Position numbers and translations under genes: made by a program
Part shown: in pieces, positions 1-6,733 of the stretch
Layout of the letters: each line of letters begins with the position of its first letter
How positions within the stretch are numbered: position 1 is the first letter of the stretch
NCBI GenBank assembly: GCA_016650315.1
Contig: JAENVZ010000262.1
Span: 1 to 7,703, forward strand
Direction of reading: 5' to 3'
Length of the DNA stretch: 7,703 bases
Source of the DNA: Alphaproteobacteria bacterium
GTDB lineage: Bacteria; Pseudomonadota; Alphaproteobacteria; Sphingomonadales; Sphingomonadaceae
Notes under the pieces: generated by a model
The model's input: the letters and a program-made list of their open reading frames with translations, nothing else
The model's database searches: none
What the model was told of the DNA's origin: nothing

Positions 1-86
1 CAGATCGCGGCGCCGATACCTCGACCGCCGCCGGTAACCAGCGCGACCTTGCCCTTGAGCACCGCCCTAGCGTGATTGTCAGCCAC
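1..86 (-). CDS. SDR family NAD(P)-dependent oxidoreductase, N-terminal fragment
   Basis: Only the amino end is present; the gene continues beyond base 1. The visible protein carries the first beta strand and glycine-rich nucleotide-binding turn of classical short-chain dehydrogenases: LKGKVALVTGGGRGIGAAI, with the TGxxxGIG motif at residues 18-25. It would bind NAD(H) or NADP(H) and oxidise or reduce a hydroxyl/keto group in the cytoplasm. The active-site Ser-Tyr-Lys lies outside, so the substrate is unknown. I chose the GTG at 86 because GGAGA sits 5 bases before it and it leaves a family-like short lead (about 10 residues) before the first strand. In-frame ATGs at 98 and 122 are alternatives that add 4 or 12 residues; the one at 122 would leave only 20 bases after the aldehyde dehydrogenase stop. 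It is probably the third gene of the GMC-ALDH unit. The family call is firm, the start is not. Confidence 0.85.
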   Translation of the reverse strand, partial: MADNHARAVLKGKVALVTGGGRGIGAAI

Positions 87-142
87 GATTGTCTCCATGG
101 ACTGATCGCCAGTTGTTCCCATAGTGGTATCGTCCCCGTCGG

Positions 143-1645
143 TCAGGCGTCGACCGCGGCGGGAGTGGTGACGTCCACTGGCGACTGGAGCAGGATCGTC
201 TTCGTTTCAAGATAATTCATTAACCCCTCTGTACCGCCCTCGCGGCCGATGCCTGATTGCTTGAATCCTCCAAAGGCGATGGTGAAATCGTTGCGGAAAG
301 CATTGTGCGCGACGGTGCCGGACCGAACTTGGCGAGCCACCGAAAATGCCCGCTCCGGATCATTGGTGAACACGGACGCGTTCAATCCGTAATCGGTATC
401 GTTGGCAATCTGGACCGCGTGACGCTCATCGTCGGCCGGGATGAGAGACAATACCGGGCCGAATATTTCCTCACGCGCGATTGTGGCATCGTTATCTACA
501 TTGGCGAACAAAGTGGGTTCGATATAATAGCCGCGTCCCAGATGAGCTGGTCGTCGCCCGCCGGTGACAAGTTTGGCGCCGTCTGCCTGTCCACATTTGA
601 TGTAATGTTCCACCTTGTCGCGTTGGCGCTGCATCGCAAGGGGTCCCATCTGGGTGCTGGGGTCAAAGGGATCCCCCACATTCACCTTATCGAGCTGTGA
701 CTTGAGGGCGTCGGCCAGTTCATCATGCCGTGATCGGCTGACGATGATACGGGTCAATGCGGCACAGACCTGTCCCGTCAGGATGGTCGTCGATGCGGCG
801 ATTGTCTGTGCGAAAGCACCCACATCATAGTCATCCAACAGAATTGCCGGCGACTTGCCGCCAAGTTCCAATGTGCAGCGGGCGATCCGGTCGCCGCAGA
901 TTGAACCAATTTTACGGCCAGCCGCTGTCGATCCGGTAAAGCTCACTTTGTCGACGCGGCGATCCCGCACCAACAGTTCCGAAACCTCGCGTTCGGCGGT
1001 GACGACGTTTAGCACCCCTTTCGGTAGGCCAATTGCTTCAGCGATTTCTCCCAATACCAATAGCGTTCCGGGTGCCTCCGGCGAGGCCTTCAGAATAACC
1101 GTACACCCGGCCAGAAGTGCCGGCGCTATCTTCCAGCTTGCGAGCATGAGCGGTCCGTTCCACGGTACGATTGCCGCGACTACGCCGACGGGCTCCCGCA
1201 CAAGATATCCGGCGCCGCCCTGGGCTGGCTGGTGTGGCTCGATGAACGGAAATGTATCCGCCATGTTGGCATGGAAATCATAGACGCCAGCAAAAATGGG
1301 TATGATGTTGGTGTTGGCCGCATAAAGCGAACCCATTTCCCCCGCCCATATGCCAGCCAGTTCGCTGGCACGCGCCCGCAGTTCCTGAGCCATCTTACGC
1401 AAGTAATCGGCCCGTTCGGCATGCGACAGGCGCGGCCATGGTCCTTCGTCGAACGCCTTGCGCGCGGCGACGATTGCACGTTCGATATCGTCGGCCGCTG
1501 CTTCCGCCACGCTGTAGAAATGCTCTTCGCTGGCAGGCGAGATCACCTTGATCTGTGCATTGGTTGTGGGCTGCATCCATTCGCCATCTATGAAGAAACG
1601 ATCCGGATGTTTTAGGACGCTAGCAAAGTCTGTGTATGCAACCAT
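143..1645 (-). CDS. NAD(P)-dependent aldehyde dehydrogenase
   Basis: A full-length (500 aa) soluble member of the ALDH superfamily, oxidising an aldehyde to its carboxylic acid with NAD(P)+. All key positions are visible: PWNGP with the oxyanion-hole Asn163, cofactor Lys186 in KASPE, the Rossmann FTGSTAAG motif at 236-243, general base Glu260 in LELGGKSP, catalytic nucleophile Cys294 in GQVCAALTR, EEIFGPV at 392-398 and the FGGFKQSGIGREGG tail segment near 458-471. Reading the same frame from an ATG at 1660 would add five residues (MERCQ), but GGAGAG lies 7 bases before the ATG at 1645 and would fall inside that longer protein, so 1645 is preferred. It lies 220 bases downstream of the GMC dehydrogenase, which would supply its aldehyde, and just before the SDR gene. 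The 220-base gap holds an AT-rich repeat also found upstream of the GMC gene, so this gene may have its own promoter. Family is certain; substrate is not. A polyethylene-glycol or other alcohol pathway is only a possibility. Confidence 0.95.
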   Translation of the reverse strand: MVAYTDFASVLKHPDRFFIDGEWMQPTTNAQIKVISPASEEHFYSVAEAAADDIERAIVAARKAFDEGPWPRLSHAERADYLRKMAQELRARASELAGIWAGEMGSLYAANTNIIPIFAGVYDFHANMADTFPFIEPHQPAQGGAGYLVREPVGVVAAIVPWNGPLMLASWKIAPALLAGCTVILKASPEAPGTLLVLGEIAEAIGLPKGVLNVVTAEREVSELLVRDRRVDKVSFTGSTAAGRKIGSICGDRIARCTLELGGKSPAILLDDYDVGAFAQTIAASTTILTGQVCAALTRIIVSRSRHDELADALKSQLDKVNVGDPFDPSTQMGPLAMQRQRDKVEHYIKCGQADGAKLVTGGRRPAHLGRGYYIEPTLFANVDNDATIAREEIFGPVLSLIPADDERHAVQIANDTDYGLNASVFTNDPERAFSVARQVRSGTVAHNAFRNDFTIAFGGFKQSGIGREGGTEGLMNYLETKTILLQSPVDVTTPAAVDA

Positions 1646-1788
1646 CTGACATCTCTCCATTTATATGCACCATCAAGTGGCGTCAGCAATGTTGGAGCTT
1701 GTCAAGGTGGAAGGATTGGATCCATCTCGTCCCCGGACAAGCCCGTCTGGTCTGGTACATTGAGTGACATAGCAAGCCGCATAGGTCA

Positions 1789-1817
1789 ATTATTGAAATA
1801 TAATTTTGTATGGTGAA
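1789..1817 (-). promoter_or_regulatory. AT-rich candidate operator, copy upstream of the aldehyde dehydrogenase gene
   Basis: On the plus strand this site contains the 12-base core AATATAATTTTG (1797-1808) followed by TATGG. The same core, followed by CATAG, recurs at 3693-3704 upstream of the GMC gene. The core here abuts a perfect hyphenated palindrome, TCAATTATTGA (1786-1796). It lies about 150 bases before the ALDH start, in a gap between two genes of the same direction, and is much more AT-rich than its surroundings. A regulator site or the AT-rich part of a promoter both fit. This copy is less symmetrical than the other one. No regulator gene is in the window to pair it with. Confidence 0.4.
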
Positions 1818-1865
1818 ATGAATCTGCGGCGCAATTTTCCTGTTGGATGCATCGATCTGTAACGA

Positions 1866-3476
1866 TCAACCCTTGCGGATCATATCTACAGCCTTTTCGG
1901 CAATCATCATGGCCGTTGCGTTTGTGTTAACGCTGATCACACGCGGCATGATCGATGCATCCACAACGCGCAGGCCGGAAAGGCCTATCACCTTGAGCTC
2001 AGGATCGACGACAGCATCGTCGCCCGTGCCCATTTTGCATGTCCCGACAGGATGATAGGCAATGCCTGTCGTTGCGCGGATATAGCGTTCCCAATCCGCA
2101 TCTTCGTTATGTACCCTGTCTGGAATCCGCGGTCCAACGACGATCCGAGAAAAAGCCTCCGTATTAAACAGGCGTTCGACGAACTTCATACTCCCGATGA
2201 GCGTTTCCATATCGCGAGGATCGTCGTAGAAACGATGATGTATCCTCAGATTGCCATCCGGCTTGAGCGTGATTTCTCCACGGCTGTGCGGATGGCAAAT
2301 GGTTGCTGTAATGTTGAGTGCCGGAGCCTTTGGGATGAAGAGGCGACCATCGGGTTGAATATCAAAGCTCAGTGCTACGAAATGGAGCTGAATATCAGGC
2401 TCCACCAAGCCTTCGCGCGTGCGTGCAAGACCCATCGCCTGAGCAATGGGGGCGGTGAGTGCCCCGGTTCTCTTGAACATGAACTTTAATGCATGTCCAA
2501 TCGCGTTGAGGGGCTCCATTGCGTTGCCTAGCGTGGGTACATTGACAAATTTATGTAGTCCCGCGGAGGGGTGCTCCTGAAAGTTACGGCCGACGCCGGA
2601 AAGGGCATGTACTGGTGTGATGCCGGCATCTTTCATCGCCGTCGCCGGGCCGATGCCAGAGCGGAGAAGAATGGAAGGACTGCCGAATGTGCCAGCGCTC
2701 AATATGATCTCGCGTCGCGCTTTGATCTTTATCTGTTGACCCTGACGCGTAGCAATAACACTTGTAGCGCGCCCGTTTTCGACTTCGATGCGATTGACAT
2801 AGCTATGTGTCAGCACCTTCAAATTGGGCCGGTTGCGAGCCGGTCGAAGATATCCTTTTTCCGCGCTGCAACGCCATCCATTTCGCTGCGACACCTGAGT
2901 AAGGAATGCGCCATCCATCTGGCCGCTGTTATAATCCGCTATCGTGGGAAGGCCAAGTTCCCGGCATGCCGACAGAAATGTCTGAGTGAGTGGATGTGCC
3001 TCTCGCATCGGAGCGGACGATATAGGGCCATTATTGCCTCGCGCTGGGCCAGGTGTACCCACCCAATTCTCAAGACGTTTTAAATAGGGAAGAACGTCCT
3101 CATATCCCCACCCCGGCGCTCCTGTATCACGCCAATGGTCATAATCCGCTGGTGTCCCGCGGATATAGACTTGTCCGTTGATCGAACTGCTGCCCCCAAG
3201 CATGCGTCCGCCGGACCAGTACTGGACCCGATTATCTATCGTGGGGTCTGGGTCCGAATCATAGAGCCAATCGAACTTCTTGTTTCCGACAAGGTGGGAA
3301 TAACCAGCGGGTATCTGGGCGATGAACGATCGGGCTTCCCCGCCAGCTTCGATCAAGACAACCTTGGTTGCGGCGTCTTCCGACAATCGGCTTGCAAGAA
3401 CAGAGCCTGCACTACCGCCCCCGACGATAATGTAATCGGCGTCGAGAATATCGATGTTTGCGTGGGATTTTGTCAC
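1866..3476 (-). CDS. GMC-family FAD-dependent alcohol dehydrogenase (choline dehydrogenase-like)
   Basis: A complete 536-aa glucose-methanol-choline oxidoreductase. These flavoenzymes oxidise a primary alcohol to the aldehyde; non-oxidase members usually pass electrons to a quinone or other carrier. Visible marks are the FAD-binding DYIIVGGGSAGSVLASRLSE at 14-33, E43 at the end of the second strand, the first GMC signature around 88-115 (GGRMLGGSSSINGQVYIRG then PADYDHW), the second signature GTFGSPSILLRSGIG at 262-276, and the catalytic pair His475 (YHPVGTCKMG) and Asn517 (NTNA). There is no signal peptide; a peripheral membrane site is possible but not shown. The start is GTG, supported by GGAGAG 4 bases upstream; it leaves 13 residues before the FAD strand, as is usual. 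It heads a minus-strand unit with an ALDH and an SDR, giving an alcohol-to-acid route. Relatives include AlkJ-like, BetA-like and polyethylene glycol dehydrogenases; the sequence alone does not choose between them. Confidence 0.95.
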   Translation of the reverse strand: MTKSHANIDILDADYIIVGGGSAGSVLASRLSEDAATKVVLIEAGGEARSFIAQIPAGYSHLVGNKKFDWLYDSDPDPTIDNRVQYWSGGRMLGGSSSINGQVYIRGTPADYDHWRDTGAPGWGYEDVLPYLKRLENWVGTPGPARGNNGPISSAPMREAHPLTQTFLSACRELGLPTIADYNSGQMDGAFLTQVSQRNGWRCSAEKGYLRPARNRPNLKVLTHSYVNRIEVENGRATSVIATRQGQQIKIKARREIILSAGTFGSPSILLRSGIGPATAMKDAGITPVHALSGVGRNFQEHPSAGLHKFVNVPTLGNAMEPLNAIGHALKFMFKRTGALTAPIAQAMGLARTREGLVEPDIQLHFVALSFDIQPDGRLFIPKAPALNITATICHPHSRGEITLKPDGNLRIHHRFYDDPRDMETLIGSMKFVERLFNTEAFSRIVVGPRIPDRVHNEDADWERYIRATTGIAYHPVGTCKMGTGDDAVVDPELKVIGLSGLRVVDASIMPRVISVNTNATAMMIAEKAVDMIRKG

Positions 3477-3687
3477 TTGGCTCTCCGGGGTATGTTTTGC
3501 TTTTTATGGTCGTGCAATGTTTCAGGGCATCTTGATTTTATTGGGCAATTTCAAGCTGGGCGATCTTGTCACCTTACTTATTTAACGCAGAACCGTAGCT
3601 CGCCGAGCTTTGGGGGAAAGTGATTGGCTGCCTCGAAATAGGCTTCCACAGGGGCAGCAGGTTTGAGCAGCATGAACTTTCCTGTAT

Positions 3688-3708
3688 TATGGAATATAAT
3701 TTTGCATA
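3688..3708 (-). promoter_or_regulatory. AT-rich imperfect palindrome, candidate operator upstream of the GMC gene
   Basis: Read on the plus strand the site is a 21-base imperfect inverted repeat with outer arms TATG and CATA and a centre of AATATAATTTTG. Eight of the ten arm pairs are complementary. The 12-base centre and several flanking bases match the site upstream of the aldehyde dehydrogenase gene. Dyad symmetry of this length is typical of a dimeric transcription factor site. The arrangement TGGAA...TTTTGCA faintly recalls IclR-type boxes, but that is only a resemblance. The TATAAT inside it lies on the plus strand, where no gene follows, so I do not read it as a -10 box. Confidence 0.45.
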
Positions 3709-3868
3709 GCGGACGAGCAGGGGGTGCGCAAGGTGCTCATCCCGGTTGGATATCCATCAAACAGGACTTGCATTCGTTCATGCATGGATGCGCTGGATCG
3801 CGAGCAGGATTATTCTTCGCGCTGGGCGACGGTGGTCCCTGCTCTCTGCAGCCAGACCGGTACAAGTC

Positions 3869-3886
3869 CAAAACCCTCGCGGGTTC
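3869..3886 (-). terminator. Weak intrinsic terminator after the central operon
   Basis: On the minus strand AACCC-GCGA-GGGTT folds into a 5-bp stem with a GNRA-type tetraloop and is followed by a short T run (TTTT overlapping the stem end). It starts about 28 bases after the stop codon of the spermidine-synthase-like gene, the expected place for the operon's end. The stem is short and the T run is only four bases, so termination could be partial or Rho-assisted. Confidence 0.45.
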
Positions 3887-3913
3887 TATCATTTCACCCG
3901 GAGCGATAAGATG

Positions 3914-4591
3914 TTACGTCGCTGTTAGCCCTGCGAACCAGATGACGTGTTTGGCACCCTTGCCATTGCTTCGTGCTCGTACGGCAATCTCATTCACGGT
4001 GAAACCGGCGTTTTTCAGACGGTGTGCAAACGCATCGTCCTTGCCAGCCGACCAGATGGCGAGGATGCCCCCAGGTCTGAGTGCGGCCTTGGCTGCCTGC
4101 AGCCCCCGCTCGGAATAGAGCTGATTGTTAGCGTCCCGCACCAGCCCGTCCGGTCCATTGTCGACATCAAGCAAAATCGCATCGAACATTGAGGGGGAGG
4201 ACCGAATGACTGCAGCGACATCATCCTGCACAATCTGTACGCGCGGATCGTCGAGGCAGCCTGCTGTCAGTTCCTGCATCGGACCGCGTGCCCAGACAAT
4301 GATTTCGGGGACCAGTTCGGACAAGGTGACACTTGCGTCGAGGGGTAGCACAGCCAGGGCCGCGCGCAGGGTAAAGCCCATGCCATAGCCGCCAATTAGC
4401 AAATGTGACTTCGTCCGGTCGGCGATCCGCGCACAACTCATTGTCGCCAGCGCTTCTTCCGAACCGCGCATTCGCGTACTCATAAGTTCGTTGCGATCGA
4501 GCAGAATCATGAAATCTCTGCCATGACTGACCAGGCGCAGTTGTTCGCCTCCTGGTATCTGCGCCGTTCCGATCAATTCGCGCGGGATCAT
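3914..4591 (-). CDS. Spermidine-synthase-like Rossmann-fold protein (SAM-binding superfamily)
   Basis: This 225-aa protein has the core of the polyamine-synthase/class I methyltransferase fold: glycine-rich motif I LLIGGYGMGFTLRAAL at 64-79, an acidic residue after strand 2 (SELVPE, Glu92), QDDV at 122-125, and DVDNGP at 142-147 where true spermidine synthases carry their catalytic Asp segment. It is shorter than SpeE (roughly 280-300 aa) and has only about 60 residues before motif I, so much of the usual N-terminal beta domain is reduced. Proteins like this are often labelled spermidine synthase, but the altered motif and length make a different SAM-dependent reaction as likely. It is translationally coupled to rluE: its ATG overlaps the rluE stop in ATGA, with AGGTGA directly before it. 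Its neighbours modify the ribosome, which makes a role near translation thinkable but unproven. The fold is fairly sure; the reaction is not. Confidence 0.8.
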   Translation of the reverse strand: MIPRELIGTAQIPGGEQLRLVSHGRDFMILLDRNELMSTRMRGSEEALATMSCARIADRTKSHLLIGGYGMGFTLRAALAVLPLDASVTLSELVPEIIVWARGPMQELTAGCLDDPRVQIVQDDVAAVIRSSPSMFDAILLDVDNGPDGLVRDANNQLYSERGLQAAKAALRPGGILAIWSAGKDDAFAHRLKNAGFTVNEIAVRARSNGKGAKHVIWFAGLTAT

Positions 4592-5202
4592 TCACCTGTC
4601 TCCAGCACAGTTTTGCGCTCAGTCCTTGCGCCGTTTACAGGGTTGGTGTGTGCCGTTATCGAGGCTTCTCGCCATAATCCTGGCTGTATTCCATCGATCG
4701 TCCAGTCACCAATACTCCATCGAACAAGCCGGAGTGCCGGATGGCCGATGGCTGCGGTCATCCTGCGCACCTGTCGGTTTCGTCCTTGCCGGATTGTCAG
4801 CTTGAGCCAGCAATCGGGGATGCTCTTGCGGAAACGCACCGGCGGATCGCGGGGCCAGAGTGCAGGATCGGCGATGCGTTCCACCATGGCCGGACGGGTC
4901 AAGCCGTCTTTCAAATCGACCCCCTGCCTTAAGCGATCAAGGCTTGCCTCTTGCGGATCACCTTCGACTTGCACAAGATAGGTCTTTGGCACCTTGAATT
5001 TGGGATCGGCGATCCGCGCTTGCAATCTGCCATCGTCGGTGAGCAGGAGCAGGCCCTCGCTATCACGATCAAGTCGTCCTGAGGGATAAACGCCTGGCAC
5101 GTCAATAAACTTCGACAGGGTGACGCGGGCCAAATCCATGCCGCGGTCGGTGAACTGCGACAGCACGCCATAAGGTTTGTTGAACAGGATCAACCGCGAC
5201 AT
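4588..5202 (-). CDS. rluE: 23S rRNA pseudouridine synthase RluE
   Basis: A 204-aa member of the RsuA/RluB/E/F pseudouridine synthases. In E. coli RluE converts U2457 of 23S rRNA to pseudouridine. The catalytic aspartate is Asp45 in GRLDRDSEGLLLLT (42-55). Other hallmarks are LFNKPYGVLSQFTDRG at 6-21, KTYLVQVEG at 73-81, LWPRDPPVRFRKSIP at 115-129 and the RNA-fold motif GRNRQVRRMTAAIGHP at 140-155. The ALWPRDPPVR...RKSIP block and the NKPY...QFTD start closely match RluE rather than RsuA, RluB or RluF, and there is no N-terminal S4 domain, also as in RluE. The ATG at 5202 has GAGG 5 bases upstream; a TTG at 5262 would add 20 residues from inside the preceding gene and is not credible. The upstream oxygenase gene ends 7 bases before this start and the next gene overlaps by 4 bases, so the three are surely cotranscribed. 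The C-terminal 20 or so residues look non-conserved. Confidence 0.93.
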   Translation of the reverse strand: MSRLILFNKPYGVLSQFTDRGMDLARVTLSKFIDVPGVYPSGRLDRDSEGLLLLTDDGRLQARIADPKFKVPKTYLVQVEGDPQEASLDRLRQGVDLKDGLTRPAMVERIADPALWPRDPPVRFRKSIPDCWLKLTIRQGRNRQVRRMTAAIGHPALRLVRWSIGDWTIDGIQPGLWREASITAHTNPVNGARTERKTVLETGE

Positions 5203-5209
5203 ATATGCC

Positions 5210-6376
5210 TCATCTTTCCTCTTCCTCAAAAGCCACGCTGCCTTGATTAAACAGTTTCGCAATCAGGGTCATGGCGGAATCCGATTTCGCGAGATCAGGT
5301 TCGATCATGAAGCAATCCTGCGCGCAGAGCTGTTCCGCAAATGGCGTGGTGTCCTGATCGCATTCAAAACACGCGCCATCAACGAACAACGACACGGCAT
5401 GTGCTTCTCCCCTGACAAAAGAAAAGCGGCTGGCCGGATTGCGGCATAACGGGACATGGCTGGTGAGATAGGCGCGCACATCCTCCATCCGTAGGGGTTC
5501 CTCTGGCTGCCAATCCATATCGGGATATTTGCGTGCGCTGTTATATCGCCCGAACCAGCGGGCGAATGCCTCTCGGTCAAGCATTTTCTCGGTGATCATG
5601 CCGTACAGTCCAGCAATGGCCGTCGCGGAAATTTCGCCCGGATTGCCTCGCGCCTTCCAATTCGGCCCGCTGTAATGATCCTCGTAACGATCATCATCTT
5701 GCATTTCTTCAAGCAGATGATCGCACCAGTGCGCAATCAGTTCGCTGCGCGATGGTGCGCGAAAGCCGATCGAATAGGTCATGCAGTCATCGCCTACCGC
5801 GATGCCATTATGTGCAAAGCGCGGCGGTACATAGAGAATGTCGCCCGGTTCGAGAATCCATTCGTCGGTTGCGTCAAACTTTGCAAGTAAACGCAGATCA
5901 TCATGCGGCAACAATTCGGTGGTGTGATCACACCGCGCACCGACCTGCCAGCGGCGTTTACCCAAACCTTGAATCAGGAACACATCATATTGATCATAAT
6001 GAGGACCCACGCCGCCGCCATCTGTCGCGTAGCTCACCATCACATCGTCAATACGCCAATTGGGTATGAAGCGAAACGGATCAATAAGCGCAGCCACGCC
6101 CGGCACCTGCGTGTCGACGGCCTGTACCAGCAACGTCCAGGGCTTTTTGCCGAGCTGACTAAAGCGCGATTCAGGGAAAGGTCCGTGTTCGGCTTCCCAA
6201 GCGGTGCGGCTTTGCGTGACCAAGCGTGCTTCGACATCGTCTTCGCAAGCCAGTCCGGCGAGTTCATCAGGTCCGAGCGGATTGCTCCATAACGTCCAGG
6301 GGTTCCTGATCAGCAGCGGTTTCTTTTGCCAGTAATCGCGCAGGAATATGTCGGCGTCGAAATCATGGAATGGCAT
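5210..6376 (-). CDS. roxA: JmjC-like cupin 2-oxoglutarate oxygenase, RoxA/YcfD type (ribosomal protein L16 arginine hydroxylase family)
   Basis: This 388-aa protein matches the ribosomal oxygenase family, Fe(II)/2-oxoglutarate enzymes whose E. coli member (YcfD/RoxA, 373 aa) hydroxylates an arginine of ribosomal protein L16. The iron-binding triad is visible as His126-x-Asp128 in GPHYDQYDVFLIQ and His189 in VPPRFAHNG, with the 2-oxoglutarate-binding basic patch GKRRWQVG at 139-146. Spacing of these residues is close to YcfD. The N-terminal FLRDYWQKKPLLIRN is the usual family opening, and the C-terminal half (after about 215) would be the dimerisation and winged-helix part. I chose the ATG at 6376 for agreement with family length. 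An ATG at 6463 adds 29 residues with no family resemblance, though it has GGAA 5 bases upstream and cannot be excluded. It is the first gene of an operon with rluE. Substrate identity is inferred from the family only. Confidence 0.85.
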   Translation of the reverse strand: MPFHDFDADIFLRDYWQKKPLLIRNPWTLWSNPLGPDELAGLACEDDVEARLVTQSRTAWEAEHGPFPESRFSQLGKKPWTLLVQAVDTQVPGVAALIDPFRFIPNWRIDDVMVSYATDGGGVGPHYDQYDVFLIQGLGKRRWQVGARCDHTTELLPHDDLRLLAKFDATDEWILEPGDILYVPPRFAHNGIAVGDDCMTYSIGFRAPSRSELIAHWCDHLLEEMQDDDRYEDHYSGPNWKARGNPGEISATAIAGLYGMITEKMLDREAFARWFGRYNSARKYPDMDWQPEEPLRMEDVRAYLTSHVPLCRNPASRFSFVRGEAHAVSLFVDGACFECDQDTTPFAEQLCAQDCFMIEPDLAKSDSAMTLIAKLFNQGSVAFEEEER

Positions 6377-6487
6377 GGATTCTCGCAAAATTGGCAGCGG
6401 GCGCTGGGAGTGATCGCAAAACTGCTGGTCGCGCGCTATCGTCAATGAAGACTGCACGAACATATTTGTTCCGCGTGTAAGACCACC

Positions 6488-6516
6488 TACATCGCCGACA
6501 AAAGTCTCTGTGTCAA
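6488..6516 (-). promoter_or_regulatory. Possible sigma-70 promoter for the roxA-rluE operon
   Basis: A perfect -35 hexamer TTGACA (6516-6511) is followed after 17 bases by GATGTA, a poor -10 box (two of six consensus bases). Transcription would begin near 6480, giving a leader of about 105 bases to the ATG at 6376, or under 20 bases to the alternative ATG at 6463. The position is right for the operon, but the weak -10 keeps this tentative. Confidence 0.3.
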
Positions 6517-6541
6517 AGCGGACCGGGAGATTTTAGCGGTT

Positions 6542-6733
6542 ATGGGTTTCCCAATTGGGCAGGCAAGTGCGTCAATCGGCAGTGGGGATAAGCTGGTCGT
6601 GTCGGAAGCAGCGAAAACCCTGATATCAAGTGCGATCCAGGCGCTCGATGGTTATGATTATCTGGAAGGGTTCGGAGTCGCCAATATCTACGAAGGCGCC
6701 TTCGACAGCCAGCACTTGGCCATATGGTCATAA
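6542..6733 (+). CDS. Possible small protein, 63 aa, unknown function
   Basis: An ATG-started ORF of 63 codons ends 34 bases before the thiolase start, on the same strand. The product is soluble-looking, with no signal peptide or membrane helix: a Gly/Ser-rich start (MGFPIGQASASIGSG), a likely helix (EAAKTLISSAIQAL) and an aromatic tail with GYDYLEGFG and NIYEGAF. I recognise no family. A GGGAGA stands about 11 bases upstream, which is far for a ribosome binding site. Third-position GC is only about 60%, which neither proves nor excludes coding. It could be a true leader gene of the thiolase unit, a remnant of a longer gene, or chance. Confidence 0.3.
   Translation: MGFPIGQASASIGSGDKLVVSEAAKTLISSAIQALDGYDYLEGFGVANIYEGAFDSQHLAIWS

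Larger units (their letters stand above)
3477..3913. other. 437-base intergenic region, no credible gene
   Basis: This stretch separates the GMC gene from the end of the next minus-strand operon. It holds the GMC ribosome binding site (GGAGAG at 3486-3481), a perfect hyphenated palindrome AGCTCGCCGAGCT at 3597-3609, the AT-rich element at 3688-3708, and a terminator-like hairpin at 3872-3885. ORFs here are short, begin with poor context or run antisense into the neighbouring gene, and I recognise none of them. I see no tRNA, transposase remnant or clear sigma-70 promoter for the GMC gene. The element lies roughly 210-230 bases before the GMC start, which implies a long leader if transcription starts there. 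Confidence 0.6.

Noticed and set aside
2571..3083. 170-codon plus-strand frame inside the GMC gene
   Set aside because: It lies entirely antisense to conserved GMC motifs and has low-complexity, unrecognisable composition.
3135..3623. 162-codon plus-strand frame spanning the GMC start and leader
   Set aside because: Most of it is antisense to the FAD-binding region; it has no family resemblance and no good ribosome binding site.
3695..3700. Plus-strand TATAAT in each AT-rich element, read as a -10 box
   Set aside because: No plus-strand gene follows either copy and no -35 box is correctly spaced; it is better explained as part of a palindromic site for the minus-strand genes.
3724..3909. 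Possible decayed mobile-element or regulator fragment in the intergenic region
   Set aside because: None of the six frames gives a recognisable transposase, integrase or DNA-binding stretch, and there are no terminal repeats.
3663..4118. 151-codon plus-strand frame in the intergenic region and the spermidine-synthase-like gene
   Set aside because: Its second half is antisense to a supported gene, and the first half has no recognisable protein features.
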